From the NCBI GenBank assembly GCA_902781315.1, contig CACZIT010000027.1, positions 1-44,223 on the forward strand: a DNA stretch of 44,223 nt, read 5' to 3'. Of the stretch, positions 1 to 8,800 are shown one piece after another; position 1 is the stretch's first letter, and each line of letters starts with the position of its first letter. The notes beneath the pieces were generated by a model. The model did no database searches and was not told where the DNA came from. It saw nothing but the letters and a program-made list of their open reading frames with translations. The position numbers and the translations under genes are program-made. Source of the stretch: an uncultured Prevotellaceae bacterium (lineage in GTDB: Bacteria; Bacteroidota; Bacteroidia; Bacteroidales; Bacteroidaceae).

Positions 1-272
1 CTTTTAAAGTGTCGAAACTTGTAATTATTTTGCCATTTTCGACATTTTTGACGAATCTTTAGGTTGGTAGCACCATTATTTGTCTTATTTCGGCAACCCC
101 CTATGAATAATACCATGACCACATTTAGAACGAACTGTATAGCTATATAATTGCACACTTTCCATATTTTTGGGGGTTAAGAAAGTTAAGAAGGTTAAGA
201 AAGTTCTTGCTTCGCTATGCAAGCGACAAGAGAGGGAGCAAGGCAACTACCCAGATGTTTTTAGCGATTTTC
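1..272. other. non-coding left edge with degenerate repeat
   Basis: I see no convincing gene here. The first 170 bases are A+T rich. From about 176 to 245 there is a tandem 'GTTAAGAAA/G' word followed by TTCTTGCTTCGCTATGCAAG and a G/A-rich tail. This is a diverged member of the same repeat family found inside the SpoIIE-type gene (15111-15230), where TTCTTGCTCCGGCTTCGCTA is followed by CGCAAGCGG. The upstream gene or its terminator lies outside the window. Confidence 0.5.
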
Positions 273-303
273 TTGCATCCGGCGGAAAAAAGTTGTATCT
301 TTG
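273..303 (+). promoter_or_regulatory. Bacteroidetes-type promoter
   Basis: TTG at 273-275 and TATCTTTG at 296-303 are separated by 20 bases, matching the -33 TTG and -7 TAnnTTTG elements of Bacteroidetes primary sigma promoters. The start codon of the following gene lies at 337, which leaves a leader of roughly 30 bases. This promoter probably drives the DUF362-like remnant, GH31 and GH115 as one transcript. Confidence 0.7.
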
Positions 304-336
304 CAGACGGAAGTAACACCAAAAGAGGAATCCTAT

Positions 337-648
337 ATGAAGAAGACTTTATTTTTCGCTATGATGCTGGGCATGACCATGCTCGGCACAACACATTCGC
401 AGAACGGAATTAGTGCAGCGACACCGACTGGCAACACGCCGCCGACGGTCTATATGACGAAAGAGATTTCGCCGGAAGCACTGGTGAAGATATACAAGGC
501 ACTGGGCCGCGAGGCCACGGGCCGCGTGGCAGTGAAGATATCCACCGGCGAGGGTGGCAACCGCCAGCACGGCACCTACATCGTGGACTATGCCGAAAAG
601 ATTGGCTTGGGAACAAAGAACTATCAACTCGTAGAAATCGACAAATGA
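337..648 (+). CDS. truncated DUF362-like secreted protein (internal deletion)
   Basis: A 103-residue protein with a signal peptide (MKKTLFFAMMLGMTMLG, then small residues). After a short spacer comes PTVYMTKEISPEALVKIYKA followed by an ATGRVAVKISTGEGGN stretch. From memory, this resembles the N-terminus of the DUF362 family of secreted or Fe-S proteins in Bacteroidales, which are normally about 300 residues or more. The last 30 residues (around HGTYIVDYAEKIGLGT) resemble the end of that family, so the middle appears to be deleted with the frame kept. I chose the ATG at 337, not the TTG at 301, because 301 lies inside the -7 box. The gene overlaps GH31 by four bases (ATGA), so translation of GH31 may be coupled to it. 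The family call is by eye. Whether this short form folds or works is unknown. Confidence 0.5.
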   Translation: MKKTLFFAMMLGMTMLGTTHSQNGISAATPTGNTPPTVYMTKEISPEALVKIYKALGREATGRVAVKISTGEGGNRQHGTYIVDYAEKIGLGTKNYQLVEIDK

Positions 649-3077
649 AACGACACATCGTCTTACGCTGCTGTCTGATGCTCGCGCCGCTGCTGGCCTG
701 GGCATCGCTGGGCATGGCTGCCGAGAAGCAAGGGAGCAGCACCGTAGCATTCGGCAAGGGACAACTCAGGCTAACCACGCTGGCCCGCAATGCCGTCAGA
801 ATACAGTACACGGAGGGAGCCGTGGCCGACACGCTGCCGGAATGGATCTACGTGCAGACCGAGCCGGCGACGGGCGAAAAGGCCTTCACCGTGGACATCG
901 ACAAGAAGAAGAAAACCGTGCAGGTGAAAGGCCTCGACGGCCAGACGGTGTTTATGGCCACGGCCCACCAGCTCAGCCCCACAACGGCCGGCGGACAGCC
1001 CACCCACAAGGCACGGCTGGCCTGGCGCTCGGCCGACGACGAATGTCTCTACGGACTGGGACAGTTTCAGGACGGCGTGCTGAACGTGCGCGGACTGACG
1101 CGACGCCTCACGCAGGTGAACACGCAGATAGCCATCCCGATGCTCATCTCGAGCAAGGGCTACGGCGTGCTGTGGAACAACTACGGACTGACCGACTTCA
1201 ACCCTTGCGACCGCAAGGTGGCGCTGACCCGACAAGCGGGCAGCAGCCAGCGGGAGACCGTCAGCGTGACCTCGACCGAGGGCGGCAAGCAGGAGGTGAG
1301 GGAGAACAACCGCTTTGAGGGCACACTCACCATTCGCGAGGAGGGCGACTACGCCCTGATGCTGGACGTGGGCCAGAAGATGGCGCGCCGCCACCACCTC
1401 TGCATCGACGGCGAAACGGTTGTAGACGTGCGCAACGTATGGCTGCCGCCGACGACCTCGACCATTGTACACCTCAAGAAAGGCCGCCACACGCTGACAG
1501 CCGAACTGACGAAGGACGACCAGCCAGAAGTCTACTACCGGAAGGTGGACCAGCAGACGGTGTTCCAGTCGCCCGCGGCGCAGGCCGTGGACTACACGGT
1601 GTTCGTAGGCACGCCCGACGAGATCATCGCCACCTACCGCCAACTGACGGGCGAGGCTCCGCTGATGCCGCAGTGGGCACTGGGCTACATACACTGCCGC
1701 GAGCGTTTCCACTCGCAGGAAGAAATACTGAAGACTGCCAACCGCTTCCGCGAGAAGCAGCTGCCCGTGGACGTCGTCGTGCAGGACTGGCAGTACTGGG
1801 GCAAGTACGGCTGGAACGCCATGCGCTTCGACGAGGCCCACTACCCCACCCCGAAACTCATGACCGACAGCCTGCACCGCATGAACATGCGACTGATGGT
1901 GAGTGTGTGGTCGAAAATTGACCGCCAGTCGGAGGTGGGCCGCCAGATGGCTGCCGAAGGTCACTACATTCCCGGCACCGACTGGATAGACTTCTTCAAC
2001 CCCGCCTCGGCTTCGGCCTACTGGCAGAACTTCAGTCGCCGACTGCTGCCCGAGGGCATCGACGCCTGGTGGCAGGACGCCACTGAGCCCGAGAACGACG
2101 ACCTCGCAGGCCGCCGCGTGTGGCAGGGCCGCTATCCCGGCGAATGGTTCCGCAACGTCTATCCGCTACTGGTGAACAAGACCGTATATGAAGGACTGAT
2201 GAAGGACCAGCCCGAGCGGCGCCCGATGATTCTGACACGCTGCGGCTTCCCCGGCATCCAGCGCTACGGCTCGGCCATGTGGTCGGGCGACGTGGGCAAC
2301 GACTGGCAGACGCTGCGCCGCCAAATCATTGCCGGACTGGGCATGCAGGCGGCAGGCATCCCTTGGTGGACCTACGACGCCGGCGGTTTCTTTCGTCCCG
2401 GCAACCAATACACCGACTCGGCCTACGTGAAGCGCATGTTGCGCTGGATAGAGACGGCCGTCTATCTGCCGCTGATGCGCGTGCATGGCTACATGAGCAA
2501 CACTGAGCCGTGGGAGTACGGCCCACAGGCAGAGGGCATCATCGCCCAATGTCTGCAAGAGCGCTATAGGCTGATGCCCTATATCTACTCGCAGGCAGCA
2601 GCCGTGAGCTTCGACGGGGCCACGCTGATGCGCCCGCTGGTGTTCGACTTTGCCGACGACGCCGAGGCTCTGCGCCAGGAGTGCGAATACATGTTCGGCC
2701 CGTCGCTGCTGGTCAGCCCCATCACAGAGCCCGACGTGACCGAATGGACCACCTACCTGCCACGCCATGCCGCAGGCTGGTACGACTTCCGAACAGGTCG
2801 CCACTACGAGGGCGGACAGTATGTCACCACCAAGGTTGACGACTCGTTCATCCCCGTGTTTGTGAAGGGCGGCAGCATCCTGCCCCTCTGCAACGGCAAG
2901 CAGTATGCGGCCGACAAGGACGGCGTGTCGCTGGAGATGCGCGTCTATCCCGGCGCCGACGCCACGTTCACGCTCTACGAGGACGACGGCGAGAGCAATG
3001 CCTACCGCCACGGCGACTGCCGCCGCACTACCTATCGCTGGGATGAGGCCAGCCAGAGACTGGAAATTGAAAATTGA
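645..3077 (+). CDS. GH31 family glycosidase, probable alpha-xylosidase with PA14 insert
   Basis: An 810-residue secreted enzyme: a signal peptide (MKRHIVLRCCLMLAPLLAWA), an N-terminal beta-sandwich domain, a PA14-like insert at about residues 218-300, and the GH31 TIM barrel. The retaining-enzyme residues are visible: nucleophile Asp478 in WWQDATEPE and acid/base Asp549 in WSGDVGNDW. A PA14 insert together with WWQDATEPE is the arrangement known from GH31 alpha-xylosidases that act on xyloglucan fragments, so I prefer alpha-xylosidase over alpha-glucosidase. The C-terminal DUF5110-type domain stops abruptly at RLEIEN. This is short of the usual family end, and the final codons and stop are formed by an AATTGA tandem repeat, so a few tens of residues seem lost. 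The gene overlaps the DUF362 remnant by four bases and lies 14 bases before GH115, consistent with a hemicellulose-side-chain operon. Exact substrate is inferred. Confidence 0.85.
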   Translation: MKRHIVLRCCLMLAPLLAWASLGMAAEKQGSSTVAFGKGQLRLTTLARNAVRIQYTEGAVADTLPEWIYVQTEPATGEKAFTVDIDKKKKTVQVKGLDGQTVFMATAHQLSPTTAGGQPTHKARLAWRSADDECLYGLGQFQDGVLNVRGLTRRLTQVNTQIAIPMLISSKGYGVLWNNYGLTDFNPCDRKVALTRQAGSSQRETVSVTSTEGGKQEVRENNRFEGTLTIREEGDYALMLDVGQKMARRHHLCIDGETVVDVRNVWLPPTTSTIVHLKKGRHTLTAELTKDDQPEVYYRKVDQQTVFQSPAAQAVDYTVFVGTPDEIIATYRQLTGEAPLMPQWALGYIHCRERFHSQEEILKTANRFREKQLPVDVVVQDWQYWGKYGWNAMRFDEAHYPTPKLMTDSLHRMNMRLMVSVWSKIDRQSEVGRQMAAEGHYIPGTDWIDFFNPASASAYWQNFSRRLLPEGIDAWWQDATEPENDDLAGRRVWQGRYPGEWFRNVYPLLVNKTVYEGLMKDQPERRPMILTRCGFPGIQRYGSAMWSGDVGNDWQTLRRQIIAGLGMQAAGIPWWTYDAGGFFRPGNQYTDSAYVKRMLRWIETAVYLPLMRVHGYMSNTEPWEYGPQAEGIIAQCLQERYRLMPYIYSQAAAVSFDGATLMRPLVFDFADDAEALRQECEYMFGPSLLVSPITEPDVTEWTTYLPRHAAGWYDFRTGRHYEGGQYVTTKVDDSFIPVFVKGGSILPLCNGKQYAADKDGVSLEMRVYPGADATFTLYEDDGESNAYRHGDCRRTTYRWDEASQRLEIEN

Positions 3078-3094
3078 AAATTGAGAATTGAATG
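3063..3094 (+). repeat. AATTGA tandem word at GH31 stop
   Basis: Four imperfect copies of an 8-base word of the type GAAAATTG run through the last codons of GH31, its TGA stop and the 14-base gap, up to the ATG of GH115. The repeat supplies both the last residues (EIEN) and the stop codon of GH31. Confidence 0.7.
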
Positions 3095-5731
3095 TTACAG
3101 CGCACTCTTGTTACTTTGTTACTTTGTCACTTTGTTACCTTGGCAAGTGCTGGCAATATTGTCTGGTACGACGGTCACTCGAACGTGGGCTACGTGTCGC
3201 AGCAGAACTATTCGCCTGTGGTGAAGACCGCCCTGCGCATGTTCAGCGACGACATGCAGGCCGTGACGGGACACCATGCCGAGGCTAACGGCAAAGGCAG
3301 GCTGGAGATCATCGAACTGAGCACGCTGACAAACAAGGAATTCAAGAAACTGCAGAAGCGGCGGCTGCCCTACCAGAAGATCATCGCCCGCAAGGATGCT
3401 TTCTACATCGGTGTGCACGACGGGCGGCTCGTGGTGATGGGCGACGAAGGACGCGCCACGGCCTACGGCATCTTGGAACTCTCGCGCATGGCAGGCGTCT
3501 CGCCCTGGACATGGTGGGGCGACGTGGTGCCTGAGAAGCGCAAGCGACTGGAAACGCCCGACACGTTCACCACCCTGCAGCAGCCGTCGGTGGAGTATCG
3601 CGGTATCTTCCTGAACGACGAGGACTGGAGTCTGCGCCCCTGGTCTGGTGGCGACATTACTGCCGAGACCTACGAGAAGGTGTTCGAACTGCTGCTGCGC
3701 CTGCGCGCCAACACCATCTGGCCCGCTATGCACGAAGGCACCACACCGTTCTTCCAGAAGAAGGGCTGCAAGGAAATGGCACGTCGGTTTGAGATGTACG
3801 TGGGATCGAGCCACTGCGAGCCGATGCTGCGCAACAACGTGGGCGAATGGGACGAGAAACGCCTGGGCGACTACAACTTCTTCACCAACCGACAGCGTGT
3901 GCTCAGCTACTGGCAGGAGCGCGTGGACGACACCAGCGACATACATGCCATCTATACACTCGGTATGCGCGGAATACACGACGGAGCCATGGAGGGTGCC
4001 AAGACAACAGAACAGAAGGTGCAGGGACTCACCGAGGTCATCCGCGAACAACACAAGATGCTCTCAAAGCTGAACGCCCAGACCAATCCTACGGAACACG
4101 GTAAGAAGAAAGCGGGAAAAGAACTCCCAACCAAGACTGAAGTCCCTTCAGTTTTCATTCCCTATAAAGAAGTGCTCGACATTTATGAACAGGGCGTGAG
4201 CGTGCCCGACGACGTGATGCTCATGTGGTGCGACGACAATTACGGCTACCTGACACGACTGCCCGACTCGCTGGAGCAACAGCGCTCGGGCGGCAACGGC
4301 ATCTACTACCACCTGTCCTACTGGGGACGTCCGCACGACTACCTCTGGCTCGCCACCACACAGCCGGGCCTGCTCTACCACGAGATGTCGACGGCCTACA
4401 ACAAGGGCGCACGCCGCCTGTGGATAGCCAACGTGCACGACCCGAAAGTGGCAGCCTATCAGCTGTCGCTTTTCCTTGATATGGCGTGGGACTTTGACAG
4501 GGTAACCAAGGGGCAAGGGAACAAAGGAACAAAAGAACAAAATAACAAGGTTGCAAAAAACCGACATGACTCTTCCGGCTCCCTTCCTTTTCTTTCCCCG
4601 CTTCGCTCTGAAAGCGTCCCACAGGGCCGAGCGAGGGAGGGGATGGGGGTAGTCTCCCATCTGGCTGATTGGCTCGTACAGCAGTTCGGCAAGGAGTGCG
4701 GCCATAAGCTGCTGCCTGTCATGGAGAAATTCTACGAACTGACAGCGGTGCGCAAGCCTGAATTCATGGGGTGGAGCCAGGTGGAACTCGACAAGAAGAA
4801 ATACAACCGCGGACTCTCACCCGCCGGCGACACCGACTTCAACGCCCTGGCCTTCGGCAACGAACTGGAGCGCTATCTGGGCGAATATGCCGAACTGCGC
4901 CAGCAGGTGGATGCCATCGAGCGCAGTCTTCGCCCGGAGTTGAAGGATGCCTACTTCGCCGCCGTAAAATATCCCGTGTATTCCGCTGCCGCAATGGCCA
5001 CGAAGCAACTGGAAGCCCAGGAGTCCCGCCACATAGCCCGCAAGGAGTCGTTTCATAATGACAGCGAGGCACTTGCCTCGGCCGCGCGCAGCATCAAGGC
5101 ATGGCGCGAACTGCAACAGCTCACACGCTTCTACAACGAGATGGCCAACGGCAAGTGGAACAAGCTGATGTCGATGGCTCCGCGCGACTTACCGGTGTTC
5201 GACGCTCCTACCCTGCCCGACCAGCTCAGCGAGGAGGAGATTCGCAAGTACGGACAGGCCGAGGACTACGAGACCGAGCCGCAGCGCGATGCCAATGTGG
5301 TGGCCCGGAATGCTGCCGACTACGAGCAGGCCAGCGAAGGCTGCGAGGTGGTGCCCATGCTGGGCCACTCGATGAAAGCTGTGGCACTGCCCAAGGGCGG
5401 ACGACTGACGTATAAGTTCAACTCGCTGAAGCGTGGCGAAGCCCGGCTCTTCGTAGCCGTCATCCCCACGCAGACTGCCGACCACGGCGACCACCGCTTC
5501 GCCGTGAGCATAGACGGCGGCGAGAAGAAGGTCTTTTCGCTGCGTGAGCCATTCCGCTCTGAGCGATGGAAGCAGCAAGTGCTGCGCGGCCAGGCCATGC
5601 GCGAATTGCAACTATATGTTGGCATGGGGACCCACACGCTGGAAATAGAAGCCCTCGACGAGGGCATCGTTGTCGACCAATGGCTCCTTGACTACAATCT
5701 GAAGCGGCAGTTCTATCGTTTCCCGTTGTAG
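3092..5731 (+). CDS. GH115 family alpha-glucuronidase
   Basis: An 879-residue secreted protein of the GH115 family (alpha-(4-O-methyl)-glucuronidases that remove glucuronic acid from xylan). Recognisable family segments are GIFLNDEDWSLRPW, LRLRANTIWPAMHEG, YTLGMRGIHDGAM, VFIPYKEVLDIYEQG and MLMWCDDNYGYLTRLP, followed by a C-terminal domain ending in a beta-sandwich. The signal peptide hydrophobic core (VTLLLCHFVTL) is encoded by a tandem GTTACTTTGT/C repeat. At about residues 471-522 there is an insert of roughly 50 residues (basic, then FLSPLRSESVPQGRAREG) between AWDFDRV and HLADWLVQQFG. The insert is absent from relatives as I remember them and is derived from family A repeat material. A second low-complexity stretch lies around 4080-4140. 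The gene ends in front of a bidirectional terminator shared with the convergent NRPS. Substrate is known for the family; activity of this copy with its inserts is not tested. Confidence 0.88.
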   Translation: MLQRTLVTLLLCHFVTLASAGNIVWYDGHSNVGYVSQQNYSPVVKTALRMFSDDMQAVTGHHAEANGKGRLEIIELSTLTNKEFKKLQKRRLPYQKIIARKDAFYIGVHDGRLVVMGDEGRATAYGILELSRMAGVSPWTWWGDVVPEKRKRLETPDTFTTLQQPSVEYRGIFLNDEDWSLRPWSGGDITAETYEKVFELLLRLRANTIWPAMHEGTTPFFQKKGCKEMARRFEMYVGSSHCEPMLRNNVGEWDEKRLGDYNFFTNRQRVLSYWQERVDDTSDIHAIYTLGMRGIHDGAMEGAKTTEQKVQGLTEVIREQHKMLSKLNAQTNPTEHGKKKAGKELPTKTEVPSVFIPYKEVLDIYEQGVSVPDDVMLMWCDDNYGYLTRLPDSLEQQRSGGNGIYYHLSYWGRPHDYLWLATTQPGLLYHEMSTAYNKGARRLWIANVHDPKVAAYQLSLFLDMAWDFDRVTKGQGNKGTKEQNNKVAKNRHDSSGSLPFLSPLRSESVPQGRAREGMGVVSHLADWLVQQFGKECGHKLLPVMEKFYELTAVRKPEFMGWSQVELDKKKYNRGLSPAGDTDFNALAFGNELERYLGEYAELRQQVDAIERSLRPELKDAYFAAVKYPVYSAAAMATKQLEAQESRHIARKESFHNDSEALASAARSIKAWRELQQLTRFYNEMANGKWNKLMSMAPRDLPVFDAPTLPDQLSEEEIRKYGQAEDYETEPQRDANVVARNAADYEQASEGCEVVPMLGHSMKAVALPKGGRLTYKFNSLKRGEARLFVAVIPTQTADHGDHRFAVSIDGGEKKVFSLREPFRSERWKQQVLRGQAMRELQLYVGMGTHTLEIEALDEGIVVDQWLLDYNLKRQFYRFPL
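3107..3140 (+). repeat. GTTACTTTGT tandem word encoding signal-peptide core
   Basis: Three to four imperfect copies of a word close to TTGTTACTT/TTGTCACTT. Read in frame they give the hydrophobic core of the GH115 signal peptide. The inverse word (GACAAAGTGACAAAGTAACA) appears at 32145-32162 directly after another stop codon, so this is a dispersed repeat and not unique gene sequence. Confidence 0.65.
4503..4657 (+). repeat. repeat-derived insert in GH115
   Basis: An in-frame segment of about 155 bases. It starts with a purine-rich tandem (GGGAACAAAGGAACAAAAGA), then C/T-rich sequence, then CCCCGCTTCGCTCTGAAAGC and GGGCCGAGCGAGGGAG. The second half is a diverged family A core in the forward orientation, read in the frame that gives LSPLR-ESV, as in the NRPS and SpoIIE copies. 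Confidence 0.65.
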
Positions 5732-5742
5732 AGGGGACAAAA

Positions 5743-5777
5743 AAGTCGGCACTCACCACGATGGTCAGTGCCGACTT
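5743..5777. terminator. bidirectional terminator between GH115 and NRPS
   Basis: AAGTCGGCACT at 5743-5753 pairs perfectly with AGTGCCGACTT at 5767-5777. After one mismatch ACCA/TGGT extends the stem, leaving a three-base loop. A-rich and T-rich ends flank the stem. It separates the convergent GH115 and NRPS genes and can serve both. Confidence 0.85.
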
Positions 5778-5808
5778 TCGATTTGAAAAACATATGTCTC
5801 TGAATGGC

Positions 5809-8800
5809 TTACTCGTCGAAGAAGCCCATGCCGTCGATGGCGGTGAGGAACTGGTCGACGTAGTCCCAAGAAGTGGCCGACCAACGGAAGCCCAGCCGGT
5901 AGAGCACCTGCGTGGTGTAGTCGTTCTTGGCTGGGATGAACACCGACTTCTGGCCGTGGGCCATGTCCTGATAAGCCAGCAGACTGGACAGGCGCTTTGC
6001 TTTCTCGGGATCTTCCTTCGCCTGTTCCATTGCCTGCAGGAAGGCTTCACCCTCAACCTGCCTGGGCGCTCCACCAATCTTGCTCAACTCGGCCAGCACG
6101 TCGCCGAAGAAGACACTGTGGTTGTTGTAGGGATGGAAGACGCAGCACTCGCGCGGCGTCTCAGAGAGCAGGACGATGGAGCGTGCCACCTCGTTGATGG
6201 GCGAGAACTCCATTGGCTCGTCGCTCATCTCGAAGGGATAGCAGCCCAGCATCTTGAACACGCGTATGCGGCCCATGGCGGCATTGGTCTGGAAGTTAAT
6301 CTGGAACTCGCCATCGGTAGAGCGCGGCGCGAGATTGCCCACACGCATCACCTTGGCATTGAGCCCGTGGATGGCGACGGCCTCGAGAATCACCCGGTCG
6401 GCGACGAACTTCGAGTGTATGTACTGGTTGTCGAGATACTGCCCGAAGTAGAGTCGTTGCTCGGTGAAGGGCTCGGTGGGGTCGGGCTTACCGTTGACGG
6501 AGAGGCCTCCCGTGCTGTAGGTTGACACGTGGACGAGACGGGCACCGGTCATCACGCAGAACTTCACGCAATTGACGGCTCCACCGATGTTGACATCCTC
6601 AATCTCAGTGCCCTTGGAGAAATGTTTCACAACGGCTGCACAGTTGAAAACAGTATCGATGTTCACAGCAGCCTCAGCATTTGTCTTGAACTCCTTGGAC
6701 TCCTTGAACTCCTTGAACTCCTTGAACTCCTTGAACTCCTTGCGCTCGGCGCGAAGCGACGCTTTCGTAGCGAAGCGGAGAAAGAACTCCTTAAATTCCT
6801 GCGTGACGTCGCCGAGCACGATGTGCAGGCGCGAGGCGAAGAGTTCCTGATAGCTGTGGCCGAAGTAGTAGAAGAGCAATTGCTTCAGTCGGCGTTCGGC
6901 CTTCTGCTCGTCGGCAGCACGCACCAAGCACCAGATGGCAGGCACGTCCTGGCGGTCGATGAGTTCCTTCAGCACGTGAATGCCCAGATAGCCTGTAGAG
7001 CCTGTGAGCAACACGCGACCGATGGGCTGGCGCTCGCCCCGCTTGAAGTTCTCGAGGGTGTTGCGCATGAGCAGGATGTCGATGGGCTTGTAGTCGTAGG
7101 CGGCATCGGCCGATTCGGCCGTGTCCTGTTGCCCGGAGGTGCTGACATCGCCGGAAGCGCCAGTGACGAATCTGGCCAGCTGGCGCGGCGTGGGATTGCT
7201 GAAGATGTCGCCGTAGGCAATGTGGTGCTGGTGCTTGTCGGCCTCGATGATGACGCGCGTCACCATGAGCGACGTGCCGCCCAGTTCGAAGAAGTTGGCG
7301 GTGGCGCTCACCTTGTCCATCGTGAGAATGTCGGCAAAGATGTCGCAGAAGAGTTTTTCGAGGTCGTTGGCAGGTGCCACGTAGTCGCTGTTGTCGGTCT
7401 GAATGACGGGTGCGGGCAATGCCTTGCGGTTCACCTTCTGGTTCTGGTTGAGCGGTATGGTCGGAATCTGCATCGTAGCCGCAGGAATCATGTAGGAAGG
7501 CTTCTGCTGACCGATGAAGTGATTCAGCGCCTTCACGTCGACTGGCTCGTCGCTGACGATGTAGGCGGCGATAAACTTTCCTCCGTTCTCGTAGTCGAAG
7601 GCCTGCACGGTGGCATCCTTGATGCCGGGATACTGGCGGATAACAGCTTCTACCTCCTTCAGTTCGATGCGGAAACCGCGTATCTTCACTTGTCCGTCCT
7701 TGCGGCCGACAAACTGGATGTTGCCATCGGGCAGGTAGCGCACGACGTCGCCCGTGCGGTAGCAGCGAGCGTATTTCTCTTGAGAATCGGCAAACGGATT
7801 TCGGATGTACACCTCGGCGGTCTTCTCCGGACGGTTCAGGTAGCCGCGACTCACCTGCGGACCGCTCACCCACAGTTCGCCGCAGGCACCCTGTGGCAGA
7901 CGGTTGCCTTGCTTGTCGACGATGTAGAGACGGAGGTTGTCGAGCGGCCTGCCGATGGGAATGTCCTGCTCGCGGTCCTTCACCCAGTAGTGGGTGGTGA
8001 AGACGGTGCACTCCGTGGGACCGTAGCCGTTGTACATCTTGTAGCGCTGCGGCGGATTGAGCGACGAGAGTTTCTCGCCACCCACGGCGAAGAAGCGCAG
8101 CGAGTGGTTGTCGGTGTTCGTGGCAAACTGATAGCCCACCTGGGTGGTGATGAACGAATGGGTAATCAGGTTCTCCTCGAAATACTTGTTCAGGTCGGGC
8201 AGGTTCAGGCGGATGTCGTCGCCGATGATGTAGACGCAGGCACCGCAGGTCAGGGCGGGATAGATGTCCATCATGCAGGCGTCGAAGCCGTAGCTGGCAT
8301 AGGCTGCCACATGGCAAGTCTCGCTGAGTTCGAAGCAACGCTGATACCAGTGGCAGAAGGCCACGATGTTGCGGTGTTCCAGCTGGCAGCCCTTGGGCAC
8401 ACCCGTCGAGCCGCTGGTGTAAAGCATGATGAAGAGGTTGTCGGGGGTGATATCGGCCTCCACGGGCTTCGTGGGTTCGGGCAAGGCGGCAATGTCCTTC
8501 GTCAGGAGCACGTCGCCCTGATACTCTTCGACCAGCGGTCGCAATTCCTCGTCGGCGATGAGCAGTCGGGCTGAGGCATCTTTCATCATGAAGTTCAGGC
8601 GTTCTGAAGGATAGCTCGGGTCCAGCGGCTGATAGGCACAACCGGCTTTCAGCACGCCCAGTGAGGCAATCACCATCCACTCGCAACGCGGAATGAGTAC
8701 CGAGACCACATTCTCACGACCGAGACCGCGCGCGGCAATGTAGGCGGCGATGCGCTCGGAGATTTCATCAACCTCGCGGTAGGTGTAGCGGCGGTCGTGA

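Noticed and set aside
771-1964. A 397-residue antisense frame over GH31
   Set aside because: It lies wholly inside a well-supported GH31 gene and has the His/Val/Arg-rich make-up of a reverse-strand shadow.
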